Shown here piece after piece: positions 9,401 to 16,998 of a stretch of 64,000 nucleotides of DNA (positions are counted from its first letter, which is position 1; every line of letters starts with the position of its first letter). The stretch comes from Spartobacteria bacterium (GTDB taxonomy: Bacteria; Verrucomicrobiota; Verrucomicrobiia; Chthoniobacterales; Chthoniobacteraceae). The notes below the pieces were generated by a model, which was not told the DNA's origin, searched no databases, and saw only the letters and a list, made by a program, of their open reading frames with translations. The DNA lies in NCBI GenBank assembly GCA_021324395.1, contig JAJPJG010000036.1, forward strand, positions 47,368 through 111,367, given 5' to 3'. The position numbers and the translations under genes were made by a program.

Positions 9401-10811
9401 GGCATGGGTCGGTGCCGATCCACAAGGTTGGATTTATAATTCGAGCGGGGCGGCAACAGTTGCGACGGATGGGATCATCTATCCGATCCGGCCGGATAAT
9501 AACACGGGGTATTTCTTTGGAAATGTGGACTCAAAGAATCTACCTCCCGGAGGGAAAGTTAATGGAACCGACATAACAGATTACGGTGGCACGAAAGACG
9601 TTCCCTATCCGGGGTATCCTGTCACAACAACCACTTCGGGTTGGCCCGCGCCTGTATTCGAATTCACGAACGACGTCTGGATGTTTGCGCCAGGCATGTA
9701 TGCGCAGAATAACCCGGGTGCTCCTTTTTATTTTCACAACGGGGGACTTCTGATTACCCAGCCTTCCTATTACGCCGATGCCGATGGCGTTGTCCGCCGC
9801 GGGGCAAGCGCTTATGTGCCAGCCGATAATAGCAATAAAACCAGCGCCACAACGCCTGTGGGATTGCCTACAGCAAGCATCAATGGATATTCCGGCAAAC
9901 CGGCATCCTTGGTGACTCCAGCATCCGCGACACCGTTCACCCAGTCCCAGAGCCGGCCACTTTTGCTCCATCGCCCATTCCGCACGGTTGCTGAATTGGG
10001 TTATGTCTTTCGTGATCTACCGTGGAAAAACCTCGACTTCTTCACGCCGGAGAGCGGCGATGCAGCGTTGCTCGATCTCTTCTGCATCAATGACAGTGGC
10101 GATTCCAATGGCATGGTTGCCGGTAAAGTGAACCTCAATACACGCCAAGCGCCTGTCCTGTCTGCTATTGTCGGCGGTGCCTACGTAGATGATCCCAAAG
10201 TCACCAACGCAACCGTTGGCTGGGTGTCCCCCACTCTATCCAGCACGATTAGCAGTCTTGTCGTCGCGCGCACCACCGGCACGAATTATGGTCCGCTTCA
10301 GAATGTCTCCGAGTTGATTGGTAAATGGAACTCGGGGGTTGCCGTATCGGGAACTTACTACGGAATATCAACCTACTTTCCGACCAATCCCGGTAATAAT
10401 TGGGGAATAGATTTGCCTTCTACCTATAAGGATGGCCAGCGTTCCTATACTGGATTCAGCGGCCCGGATTTAACTGCGATTTCTTCCGGCACCTCAGGAA
10501 CTCTCTCAGATGCTTTTACCGCTCTTTCTAATCCCCTACAAACCAGCATGGCTCAAACCCAACGTTTTCGCGAAGCACCTATTCGCGCCCTCACTGCCGC
10601 CGGCCAGACCCGTGTCTGGAACTTGATGATCGATGTCGTCGCTCAAACCGGTCGCTACCCTCAAGGCTCCCCGGGTTTCACGAAAACAGTGGGAGGCAGC
10701 ACTGTTGACAGCTTCAATGTCGAAGGTGAACAGCGTTACTGGGTGCACGTAGCCATAGATCGCATCACCGGCAAGGTCATTGATAAGCAAGTCGAAGTCG
10801 TAAAAGAATGA
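6405..10811 (+). CDS. Verru_Chthon cassette protein A (giant exported protein)
   Basis: This 1468-residue protein starts with a short basic leader (MKLPPSSKRRGA) and a hydrophobic helix (ALVIVLAFIVLLTGMVVAFF). ARAMSERQISNSSANQTRVD follows, which resembles the PilX/GspK-type N-terminus of cassette A proteins. Conserved-looking blocks include YTIYDEGGLLDVNAAGYP, RPFRTVAELGYVFRDLPWKN and GKVNLNTRQAPVLSAIVGG. The last is typical of the GspK-like part that caps pseudopilus tips. The remainder is rich in Asn, Thr, Ser, Gly and Tyr, as in extracellular proteins. It follows the C gene by five bases and overlaps the next gene by four (ATGA). Tip or surface function is inferred only. Confidence 0.82.
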   Translation: MKLPPSSKRRGAALVIVLAFIVLLTGMVVAFFARAMSERQISNSSANQTRVDILADGASDQIIADLKQEITASSAATVIATGTVNTYLYLAGTNTTFVPYRVGTNNNLPNLVKRSAAGQSFFSGAAYANSTNFPASNRAAVVSGTVGVSSTTQTINYRYVSPERWNKSLLLPVTSGTSFDPTPAGFVAPDWVLVARSGTNPTTWSPNLITSGTDPNSVVGRYAYTIYDEGGLLDVNAAGYPMQGGTGAYTNPLPLLTGSQTGYKNSLAFADLTQIPGINSLTTAQQQKLTYNLVGWRNSATAQPTGSFPNLSFSTGANYYNYLLANTTGFLTVSGTALNNGQSDRMFSSRQELIKFLQSGLSISGTNLSALNYLTTFTRDINQPSYVAAVQTNPSSPPPVVLAASQGGNSAVGGDKLINPSFPGTRVQASFTRLDGSTANIGDPLVNKRFALNRLAWVTPYGAISNGAVYNPAVPAAVITALKNNGLTDSYLLLGTAQNIQNYFGLTWDGSRWVYDIHRGTSGTARIIKLVGRPSSVPTADSAKYVQDSNREPDFFELLKAGISVGSLGKAATTSNADITSGQQPSAYGVAQVPLNMRYAFDSSVDYHIIQIGANILSEINPTSYPIRIAFDDGSGRGSGLPTGPAWEFQGVTDLPYLQYVFNGGLRIQAPNPAPTGGAADNSPFQYPVSVNKPLITPGNAYMIQVPAVWNPYDPNGTPGVLRPSQFRIVIDNNDPLSPSGSSNPSLNVWHGAVADAATTGPSGPNSGMLPPHPVYSWTVSGLGKTTEYPTQPPNYPSPGRGTPIFDAVKFDDGNGALFREPTVIFKAQSATTGNATRVNALLNATPGNVSPAPGNITSLDANPLPGESDGSTGPWAPLVLGQFPLAFSKDNTNTTTYYTGTGLIGLATGNGDNRVYFTYRLQYQDASGNWITYDTKYGRTTHGLCVFQSDVTPGTFSPCVIRGSDRGDFSTYSWASAIDPRTARFGLFMDAINIHHNQAWVGADPQGWIYNSSGAATVATDGIIYPIRPDNNTGYFFGNVDSKNLPPGGKVNGTDITDYGGTKDVPYPGYPVTTTTSGWPAPVFEFTNDVWMFAPGMYAQNNPGAPFYFHNGGLLITQPSYYADADGVVRRGASAYVPADNSNKTSATTPVGLPTASINGYSGKPASLVTPASATPFTQSQSRPLLLHRPFRTVAELGYVFRDLPWKNLDFFTPESGDAALLDLFCINDSGDSNGMVAGKVNLNTRQAPVLSAIVGGAYVDDPKVTNATVGWVSPTLSSTISSLVVARTTGTNYGPLQNVSELIGKWNSGVAVSGTYYGISTYFPTNPGNNWGIDLPSTYKDGQRSYTGFSGPDLTAISSGTSGTLSDAFTALSNPLQTSMAQTQRFREAPIRALTAAGQTRVWNLMIDVVAQTGRYPQGSPGFTKTVGGSTVDSFNVEGEQRYWVHVAIDRITGKVIDKQVEVVKE

Positions 10812-11608
10812 AAACGTATTATATTTCGTGTCTCATCCTAAGCATTGTTACCACCTTGCACTCGCAGCAGGCTGCACCGCAATCCTCTGTTCCGCCTCTG
10901 CCACCGGGCCCCTTGCTCAAGCGCGCTCCCGATTACTCGACATGGACAGTCACCTACGAAGGACATCCTACAGAGGACAAGGGAGCTGTGAAACCATCCA
11001 CAACAGGCGAAGAAAAACCGAAAGGCAAGGATGCCAAGGAGGCTCCCACAATGCTTTCAAGCGTGGTAAAGACGGGATCGATCATCCTGGAGCAAAACGT
11101 GGATGCGGCAGGTCACCGGAACCAGATATGGCATGTTTCCGGTATGCGAGTCGTAACAGCCAGTCCCAGTCCCGTGGTCTGTCCTGACTTTGCAAGCGCC
11201 GACATTTTCTCAACTAATTTTGCATCCTCGGATTTTGCCGGCCTCTATTGGCTTTCACCAACCACCTATGCCGGTGTCGTGAAATATCAAGGAAATGACT
11301 GTCTGGTCTTCAAGGGCAGTGTCAGTCCCCTCGGTGAGAAAGCCCAAGCCGATGAACAAGCGTATATCACGGAATCAAGAAGTCTTGGGTTGAAAGTGCC
11401 GGATGCACTCAGGATTCCGGCTGTAGCCTACATCGATCTCGAAACGCGCTTACCTGTTTATGTCCAATTCGGAAATGAGAAGCGCATCTATCAATACGGC
11501 CCCGCACCTACACAGCCGCTCACACTCCCCCCGGACTTGGCGGGGCCGGTGAAAGAATACTCGGAGAAACTCAGAAGGCTCTCTGCGCCAGCGGCCAGGG
11601 CATTTTAG
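10808..11608 (+). CDS. Secreted protein at the end of the Verru_Chthon operon
   Basis: This 266-residue protein has a Sec signal peptide (MKTYYISCLILSIVTTLHSQ) followed by a proline-rich stretch and a charged region (TTGEEKPKGKDAKEAP). The C-terminal domain contains alternating hydrophobic segments (YWLSPTTYAGVVKYQGNDCL; RIPAVAYIDLETRLPVYVQF), probably beta-rich. Its ATG overlaps the stop of the A protein (ATGA), so it is translated with the cassette. I do not recognise the family. Its coupling suggests an accessory periplasmic or surface factor for the A protein. The gene ends 17 bases before the first 21-bp repeat unit. Confidence 0.7.
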   Translation: MKTYYISCLILSIVTTLHSQQAAPQSSVPPLPPGPLLKRAPDYSTWTVTYEGHPTEDKGAVKPSTTGEEKPKGKDAKEAPTMLSSVVKTGSIILEQNVDAAGHRNQIWHVSGMRVVTASPSPVVCPDFASADIFSTNFASSDFAGLYWLSPTTYAGVVKYQGNDCLVFKGSVSPLGEKAQADEQAYITESRSLGLKVPDALRIPAVAYIDLETRLPVYVQFGNEKRIYQYGPAPTQPLTLPPDLAGPVKEYSEKLRRLSAPAARAF

Positions 11609-11624
11609 CGGGGCGCATTTTTCT

Positions 11625-11855
11625 CTCACGTTTCGTGTGAGACGACTCACAAAAACCGTGAGTCATTTCACAAGTTTTGTGAGTCAGCTCACACAAATCG
11701 TAAGTCGGGTCACAAAAACTGTAAGTCGTCTTACAAAATCCGTGTTATGCCTCACGGATTTTGTGTTATCCCTCACGTTTTCCGTGAGTCGTCTCACAAA
11801 AAGTGTGACCCGACTCACCGGATTTGTGAGTCGGGTCACGTTCGGCGTGATATGC
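11625..11855. repeat. 21-bp degenerate tandem repeat array 1 (11 units)
   Basis: Eleven consecutive units start at 11625 and recur every 21 bases without a single indel. The plus-strand consensus is CTCAC, then a variable 7-base core, then GTGAG, then TCGN. The five-base arms are inverted repeats of each other, so each unit can form a small hairpin. Cores differ between units (for example AAAAACC, AAGTTTT, ACAAATC, GGATTTT, CGGATTT, GTTCGGC), while the arms are mostly kept. On the minus strand the array begins nine bases after the stop of the 162-residue gene. Because 21 is divisible by three, spurious heptapeptide-repeat ORFs run through it. Confidence 0.9.
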
Positions 11856-11863
11856 TTCGTGTT

Positions 11864-12352
11864 TTACTTCGGCGATTCCTGCGCAACGGGCGCCTTTGGT
11901 TTGCCGTTGCCTTGTTTTGAAAAGAGTTTGCCGAGCCGGTTGAAGATGCTTTCGGCACCGGGGAGGCTGTCGAGGTTATCCTGCAGGTAACGGTAGTAGC
12001 GGCGCGCATTGGCATAGCGCGCGGCTCCGCAGACGATTTTCATCCCGGTGATCAGGTCGAGCTTGGCCTGGTAGAGGCTCTCCATCTCGGCGAGGCCGTC
12101 GAACTGTTCCTCGAGCAATGCCCATTGCGCCATATCGATGATGGTCGGGACAGTCTTCGGGTTGTCGCGGGCGTCGGTGAATGCGTCGGCGACATACGGT
12201 TCGCGGCCTTCGGCTATGGTTTGCAAGCCGTCGCGCTCATCGGGACTGACCGGTTCGAGGATTGGAAAGAGCGCGCCGGCCTCCTCGATTTTGCCTTTGA
12301 TGGCGGTGCGCGTGTCTTGTGGAAATGGAATGGCTGTATTTGGAATGCTCAT
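11864..12352 (-). CDS. 162-residue helical protein of accessory module 1
   Basis: The ATG at 12352 gives a 162-residue, mainly helical soluble protein starting MSIPNTAIPFPQDTRTAIKG. The central part (EGREPYVADAFTDARDNPKT, then a predicted helical hairpin, then AARYANARRYYRYLQDNLDS) resembles, from memory, a widespread uncharacterised family in Bacteroidota and Verrucomicrobiota. That family has the pattern 'AFVxxALxxAxxNPxxxP' and a 'Yxxxxxxxxxxk' helix. The C-terminus is basic (GKLFSKQGNGKPKAP). The upstream 47 codons of open frame overlap the HTH gene and look non-coding. It lies 64 bases downstream of that gene and just upstream of the 21-bp array on the same strand. Function unknown. Confidence 0.75.
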   Translation of the reverse strand: MSIPNTAIPFPQDTRTAIKGKIEEAGALFPILEPVSPDERDGLQTIAEGREPYVADAFTDARDNPKTVPTIIDMAQWALLEEQFDGLAEMESLYQAKLDLITGMKIVCGAARYANARRYYRYLQDNLDSLPGAESIFNRLGKLFSKQGNGKPKAPVAQESPK

Positions 12353-12404
12353 AACTTGGTGCGGAAAGAATGCGAGGGCGCCCGGGTGTCTCCAAGCACG
12401 TTGT

Positions 12405-12421
12405 TTTGACGGAGTGTCAAA
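12405..12421 (-). promoter_or_regulatory. Perfect palindrome (TTTGAC-N5-GTCAAA) overlapping the HTH stop codon
   Basis: The site has six-base arms and a GGAGT spacer. Read on the minus strand it contains TTGACA, followed after 17 bases by GCTTGG. The TGA stop of the HTH gene is formed inside the TTTGACA half. A second copy stands upstream of the HTH gene. It is likely an operator and/or -35 element for the 162-residue gene, whose ATG is about 50 bases further on. Confidence 0.6.
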
Positions 12422-12734
12422 CAGTAGCTTTGCCTTTTTTCGGCAAAGGACGCCCGTGGATTTGGTGGCAATGCGGGCACGGCTCGACGTCATCCGAGAA
12501 AAACCAGCAGGCCGGCATGCCCGTGTATCGCAGCAGCAGATTAAAAAAAGCGATCGAGGGCGATCTCGAACCGGTTTCCCAGCGGTGCCACGTGGTGTAG
12601 TCGATGCCGAACTCGGCGCGATGCGTTTTCAGGGGAAGCTTGCGGCTCGTCCGCCAGAGGCGCAGGCGCTGCGCGAAAATCGGCCGTTTGTCGCGCGCGA
12701 CGTGATCTGCCTTCGGTGCCTTCTTGCCTGCCAT
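12417..12734 (-). CDS. HTH (XRE-like) regulator of accessory module 1
   Basis: This is a 105-residue basic protein beginning MAGKKAPK. An HTH fold spans about residues 20-68: FAQRLRLWRTSRKLPLKTHR, then IDYTTWHRWETGSRSPS as the recognition segment. A Cys/His cluster follows (CPHCHQIH), resembling a zinc knuckle, then a basic tail. It is the same type as the regulator at 31036-31353: same start, RLRxWR helix, WxRWExGxRxP recognition region, and C-terminal paired cysteines. Its stop codon lies in a palindrome that recurs 190 bases upstream of its start, so autoregulation is likely. This is inferred, not shown. Confidence 0.82.
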   Translation of the reverse strand: MAGKKAPKADHVARDKRPIFAQRLRLWRTSRKLPLKTHRAEFGIDYTTWHRWETGSRSPSIAFFNLLLRYTGMPACWFFSDDVEPCPHCHQIHGRPLPKKGKATV

Positions 12735-12926
12735 CGTGTCAACCCGCGTCTAGGCGCTCTCTCCGGATGCGTGACAAAGGAGTGCGCGGATGCGCGGGGA
12801 GACACCGGTCCGGCCGGCTGCGTCTGCACACGCGCTGCCGGTTTCAAAACCAGTTTGGTAAAATATCCCAGCCACAAAGTCTGCCTCGGGTTTTAACATT
12901 GTTCCGGCAAAATCCAATCCCGGTGT

Positions 12927-12943
12927 TTTGACGCTATGTCAAA
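12927..12943 (-). promoter_or_regulatory. Second TTTGAC-N5-GTCAAA palindrome, upstream of the HTH gene
   Basis: The arms are identical to those of the site at 12405-12421 but the spacer differs (GCTAT). On the minus strand TTGACA is followed 17 bases later by GATTGG, the same layout as the other three module elements. It lies about 190 bases upstream of the HTH ATG and is a candidate promoter/operator for that gene. Confidence 0.58.
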
Positions 12944-13229
12944 CTCGCCGCAGGTAACGTCGCTGTGAGTGCGGAAAAGCAACGTGCTCCTTCCAAGCGG
13001 TGGTGCTCGATCCGGCGCGCTATCTTGTTTGTCAAACAAACGCTACGCTCCTTGTCAGAGCACGCTTTGCTGTCAGTCTTTTGCAACCTTGCTGGATCAG
13101 GCAATTGCCGGTGCACCGCTAACCCAAGGTTTCCGACGCCGGATTTTTAGTTCCGGCTCCCCTTCTCCACATAGCTGTAACAAAGACTTAGTGCTTGGCC
13201 AGAGGCACCTAGAAAACAGTCGGTGCGAA

Positions 13230-13249
13230 TTGTTACGAAATCGTAACAA
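13230..13249. promoter_or_regulatory. Nine-base-arm palindrome upstream of the PEP-CTERM gene
   Basis: TTGTTACGA and TCGTAACAA are exact inverted repeats separated by AA, 110 bases upstream of the PEP-CTERM start. A partial copy (TGTAACAAAG) occurs some 50 bases earlier. It is a plausible operator for a dimeric regulator; which one is unknown. Confidence 0.45.
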
Positions 13250-13358
13250 ATGACACACAATCTTCACAGTAAAAAGCTTGGGGATGAAGCATTAGCAGAT
13301 AAATGTCTCCGCCATCGCTCAAGCAACCATTGGGCGCAACTCCTAACACAAAACACTC

Positions 13359-14222
13359 ATGAAAATAAAAAAACTAACTACGACGGCGCTCGCGGCTTTA
13401 GCCGGCCTGGCGTTCGTTGCTCCTTCCGCGAAGGCGCTCACCTACAGTGATGGTGATCTCCTTCTCGGGTTCCGCGCCACGGGCGGCTCTGGTTCAAGCA
13501 CCGATTATCTGATCGATCTCGGCGCATTCACCCAGTTCACCCTTGGTGGAACTTATTATAGCCCTGGAAGTGCAGTGACTCTCTCGTTGAGCGGTATCAA
13601 GACTGATCTTGATAACACTTATGGCAGCGATTGGTTCACCAATGCCACAACGAATGTCCTCTGGGGCATCGCGGGCACACAAAAAGCCAAAAACACCGCT
13701 CCGGGCAACTTCACCTGGGCAAACACCTTGTTCGCCAGTGCCGCGACCTCGACCAATGGCGGATCAACTCCGTGGTCGACGTCGACTGCCACGGCAGCCG
13801 GTGGACCTGCTGGGAAAATCCAAAGTCAGGGACAATTGTGGGCCACTGGAACTGTGACGGCGAACGATCCGGCTGGAGTCCTCCAGTCGTCCGCTGGCAC
13901 GACTCCCAACACTTGGGCCTATTACCAGCAAAATGGCAGCGGCTCCACTTCCACCAGTGCATACAGCTTCTGGAGCGGCGGCATTGAGGCCGCTGTTACC
14001 GACAGCAGCAATAAGCTCGATCTCTACGAGATGTTTCCGAGCGGGACAGGTGGCGCGGGCGCACAAGCCGGCACCAACTATCTCGGCACCTTCAACCTGA
14101 ACAGCAACGGCTCGATCCAGTATACGGCAGCGGTTCCGGAGCCAAGTTCCATCGCCCTTTCGGCTGTCGGCATCGGCGCTCTCGTCCTGATCGCCCGCCG
14201 TCGTCGCTCAGTCACTGCATAA
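13359..14222 (+). CDS. PEP-CTERM sorting-domain exported protein
   Basis: This 287-residue protein has a signal peptide (MKIKKLTTTALAALAGLAFV ending in PSAKA) and a C-terminal sorting signal: VPEPSSIALSAVGIGALVLI followed by ARRRRSVTA. In PEP-CTERM systems an exosortase recognises the PEP motif, cleaves it, and the protein is delivered to the outer surface or extracellular polymer. The middle (DGDLLLGFRATGGSGSSTDY, FGLxxN-like Asn/Ser-rich beta repeats) is a beta-sandwich-type region common in these proteins; its ligand is unknown. The start is the ATG at 13359. The next exported gene begins 46 bases on and is probably co-transcribed. Confidence 0.88.
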   Translation: MKIKKLTTTALAALAGLAFVAPSAKALTYSDGDLLLGFRATGGSGSSTDYLIDLGAFTQFTLGGTYYSPGSAVTLSLSGIKTDLDNTYGSDWFTNATTNVLWGIAGTQKAKNTAPGNFTWANTLFASAATSTNGGSTPWSTSTATAAGGPAGKIQSQGQLWATGTVTANDPAGVLQSSAGTTPNTWAYYQQNGSGSTSTSAYSFWSGGIEAAVTDSSNKLDLYEMFPSGTGGAGAQAGTNYLGTFNLNSNGSIQYTAAVPEPSSIALSAVGIGALVLIARRRRSVTA

Positions 14223-14268
14223 ATCAACTCACATCCCACCTAAACCAAACCTAACTCAGTAAAACCAA

Positions 14269-16038
14269 ATGAAATTAAACAACATGTTCCTGGGCGGCTT
14301 GCTCGCCCTTACCATCGGTGCCACCGCGCAAGCGGGCACCTTCGTCCACATCACCGGATCCACGGCGTTTCGTAAGGCCACGGTCAAAGCCATCGAAAAC
14401 CTGATGCTCACCGGCGGGGGCGGCAATACCTATAGCGACGGCACCGCGATCAGCGCAGGAAAATTCCGTGCTGCGTTCGTTGGAACCACCGGCGCGAATG
14501 CCGAACAGGGTGCCACCTACATCATCCTGCAAGGCAACATCCCCGGCTGTAACAATCCCGTGACCGTCAAAGGCGCGTGGAGCGGTTCCACCGGCGGCTT
14601 GATCACGACCAAAAATCAGCTCGATGTGACGAACACCAATCCTAACGGCTTGATGTCCGTAACCAACCTCGCGGGCCTCACCGAAACCGCTGCGGTCGGC
14701 GCAACGACCATCGTCGGCCTCTCGAGCCCCAGCTATGCGAGCGACGTGGCTGATACAAACGCGCTGAAAACGCAGATCACCATGGCGGATTCCTTGCAGC
14801 AGTCAGCCGGTATCAGCGGCCTGAATGGCGCCAGCAATGGCAACGGCACGGCTCCGGCAGGCTGCGTTGGCATCGTCCCGTTTGAATGGGTCGCGAACAA
14901 CGGCGTGACCGCACCGGTGAAATTCACCGGTTGCACGAGCGGCTCGGGCAGCAGCACGATTACGTTTACCAGCGCCACCTACGTGCCAACCGGCTCCGCT
15001 GCGACAGCGGCGCAGGCTCAGGCAGTAAACATTCTGGGCGGCTCAGGCATTGCCCGGAACGTGGGAGTCACCGTCTCGGCCAGCACCGTCAGCGGCACCA
15101 CGAGCGGCACCATCACCCTCGCGTCAGCGGCTACGTCCGGCACCAGCGGCCTGACCTTCGTCGGTGCGGTTAGCGGCACCAACCCGATCACGGCCACAAG
15201 CACCCTGCTCGAGCAGGCGTTATTGCAGAACGGCGGAACATTGCTCTCGCAATTCACCGGCAACACCTCGGACGCAGGCACTGCAGTCTACGCGATGGGC
15301 CGTAACTTCGACTCCGGCACGCGTCTCTCCGAGCTCGCTGAAACCGCAGTCGGCGTATTCGCCGGCCTGAATGCACAAGTCCAACCGGTATTTGTTGGCG
15401 TCAGCGGCACTGCCGCGAACGCTTACCCGGGCGTCTTTGGAAGCAAAGGCACGGGCGGTGGCGCGGACAAGTATGTGTCGACGCTCGACCAATGGTCGGC
15501 GGAAAACATCTTCCCGTCGCCTTACACAAAGAGCTACTCGCTCGGGCAGTCGGGCTTCAACGGCGGCGGCGACCTCGCCGATGCCATGGCTGCGGCAGGC
15601 AGCGTTGGCGCTCTTCCCACCGGCGGTTCCGGCTCGTCGACGGCTCCGTTCTTCAGCGGTCTCGTCAATAACGAAGGCGGCTGGCTTGTTGCCTATCTCG
15701 GACGTTCCGACGCGGAGCGCGCCTGCAAAACCACGACCGGCGCCAACACCGCGCATCGCCTGACCTACAACGGCTTCTCCGATTGGAACGGCAGCACGTT
15801 CAACGCGGATGGCACGCCAGCCAGTGGTTACAACAATACCGCAATCACCGAAGGTCTCTATCCTTGCTGGGAATATGAGTTCCTTTACACCTACTCCGGT
15901 GTCAGCAGCGACCAGTCAACGGTTGCGAACAAGATCTGCAAACAGATCTTTGATACGGACGTGACTGCAGCCGGCATCAAGTATGGCGACATGAACGTCA
16001 GCAAGAGCATCGAGGGCGGCGTCATCACCCATAACTAA
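14269..16038 (+). CDS. Exported protein with a PstS-like N-terminal motif
   Basis: This 589-residue protein has a signal peptide (MKLNNMFLGGLLALTIGATA, cleavage near QAG). The mature N-terminus reads TFVHITGSTAFRKATVKAIE, which resembles the ligand-loop region of periplasmic phosphate-binding-like proteins (a G-S-T-A motif before a helix). Later segments such as GIVPFEWVANN and LDQWSAENIFPSPYTKSYSL, and a conserved-looking C-terminus (CWEYEFLYTYSGVS), recall a verrucomicrobial family annotated only as hypothetical. The middle is Gly/Ser/Thr-rich. It lies between two exported-protein genes and is followed by a strong terminator. Phosphate binding is not established. Confidence 0.6.
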   Translation: MKLNNMFLGGLLALTIGATAQAGTFVHITGSTAFRKATVKAIENLMLTGGGGNTYSDGTAISAGKFRAAFVGTTGANAEQGATYIILQGNIPGCNNPVTVKGAWSGSTGGLITTKNQLDVTNTNPNGLMSVTNLAGLTETAAVGATTIVGLSSPSYASDVADTNALKTQITMADSLQQSAGISGLNGASNGNGTAPAGCVGIVPFEWVANNGVTAPVKFTGCTSGSGSSTITFTSATYVPTGSAATAAQAQAVNILGGSGIARNVGVTVSASTVSGTTSGTITLASAATSGTSGLTFVGAVSGTNPITATSTLLEQALLQNGGTLLSQFTGNTSDAGTAVYAMGRNFDSGTRLSELAETAVGVFAGLNAQVQPVFVGVSGTAANAYPGVFGSKGTGGGADKYVSTLDQWSAENIFPSPYTKSYSLGQSGFNGGGDLADAMAAAGSVGALPTGGSGSSTAPFFSGLVNNEGGWLVAYLGRSDAERACKTTTGANTAHRLTYNGFSDWNGSTFNADGTPASGYNNTAITEGLYPCWEYEFLYTYSGVSSDQSTVANKICKQIFDTDVTAAGIKYGDMNVSKSIEGGVITHN

Positions 16039-16079
16039 GAAACAACCAACCTCGCCGAAGCGCTTCTAAACGCAACGGC

Positions 16080-16114
16080 AGCCGGAGCGGGTTCCATCCC
16101 CGCTCCGGCTTTTT
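16080..16114 (+). terminator. Rho-independent terminator
   Basis: A 12-bp stem (AGCCGGAGCGGG / CCCGCTCCGGCT) with a seven-base loop is followed by TTTT, 42 bases after the stop of the gene ending at 16038. It should end the transcript of the two exported-protein genes. Confidence 0.88.
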
Positions 16115-16161
16115 GCGCGATAAGCAGCAACACCAAAACACTACTAACCTCCGGAACGATC

Positions 16162-16914
16162 ATGAAAAAGAAAGCTCTCGTTGTAGCCTTCGCAGGTGGA
16201 ATTTTCTTCGGAACCATCGCCTCGGTAATCGTCTGCGCCGTCTATCTCATGCACCGTCAGCCGGTCGCCGCATCGCACGCGCAATCCGTTCCCATTGCCG
16301 AAGCGGTAAACGACAACGCGCAGACAGAGCCGGTTGCGCACACCGGGATTAAAGCAGTCCAATCCGATCTTGCGCCGTCGCCAGTGACGATGACAAACAG
16401 CGCGACCGCATCGGTTAGCCGCTCCTATTCGCAATCAGCTTCCGTGAGTGCTGGAAGCACTGCGACCACCTTCACGCCAACGACAACAACGGCAGCCCCG
16501 TCCAATTTCAACGACCCATCCACCACACCGGCGCAAGCGCAAGAGTCGGGCGCGCCGTCGCAAAGTAGCGTCTTCCCTATTCAATCGGGCCTGACGCCTG
16601 ATTTCGTTGAGGCGACCAGCACGCTCGCAGCGAGCCACCAGCAGGAGCAGGCGAAAGTCCCGCTCGCCTTCGTCGATCCGGGCGCAAAACAACTCGACGG
16701 GCAACAAGCGACAGCTCTCCACCAGCTTCAGGAAAGTTTTACCGCAACCGTCGGCGGGCCGGATCAAAACCCAAACGATCCGGCGTATGCCCGGCGCTGG
16801 CAGGAGACGCAACCCGAGGCTGATCAGCTTTACCGTCTCTGGTTCGGCGCGCAAGCGGCCATGGCGCAGCAATACAAGGCATACATGCAGGCGCAGGCAA
16901 ACGCGCAGCAGTAG
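16162..16914 (+). CDS. Membrane-anchored protein, unknown function
   Basis: This 250-residue protein has one N-terminal membrane helix (MKKKALVVAFAGGIFFGTIA, then SVIVCAVYLM). A long low-complexity region rich in Ala, Thr, Ser, Gln and Pro follows (about 35-165). It ends with a helical domain (ATALHQLQESFTATVGGPDQ, DPAYARRWQETQPEADQLYR, then LWFGAQAAMAQQYKAYM). The C-terminal part looks folded and outside the cytoplasm. I do not recognise the family. It sits immediately after the terminator of the exported-protein pair, so it probably has its own promoter in the 50-base gap. Confidence 0.6.
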   Translation: MKKKALVVAFAGGIFFGTIASVIVCAVYLMHRQPVAASHAQSVPIAEAVNDNAQTEPVAHTGIKAVQSDLAPSPVTMTNSATASVSRSYSQSASVSAGSTATTFTPTTTTAAPSNFNDPSTTPAQAQESGAPSQSSVFPIQSGLTPDFVEATSTLAASHQQEQAKVPLAFVDPGAKQLDGQQATALHQLQESFTATVGGPDQNPNDPAYARRWQETQPEADQLYRLWFGAQAAMAQQYKAYMQAQANAQQ

Positions 16915-16998
16915 TTCGCGGCGCGCGGACTAGCGTGGCGCTACACGGCTGCTCCCGATTTGGAGACTGCCTTTGGGACGTAAAAGATGGGCTGCTTC

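Larger units (their letters stand above)
12735..13358. other. 624-base non-coding region between divergent HTH and PEP-CTERM genes
   Basis: No convincing gene is visible; the open frames are short and have atypical composition. The region holds the upstream copy of the TTTGAC palindrome (12927-12943), an AT-rich dyad TTGTTTG-T-CAAACAA (13025-13039) and a near-perfect 20-base dyad at 13230-13249. The right part presumably contains the promoter and leader of the PEP-CTERM gene. Confidence 0.6.

Noticed and set aside
11625..11855. CRISPR array
   Set aside because: Units are contiguous without spacers, arms are five bases, variable cores are only seven bases, and no cas gene is present.
11637..11990. 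Rightward ORF encoding ten heptapeptide repeats (RLTKSVS-type), apparently a repeat protein
   Set aside because: The 21-bp period makes several frames open on both strands. The frame overlaps the end of the convincing 162-residue gene and lacks a Shine-Dalgarno. The conserved features are inverted DNA arms rather than codon-level conservation.
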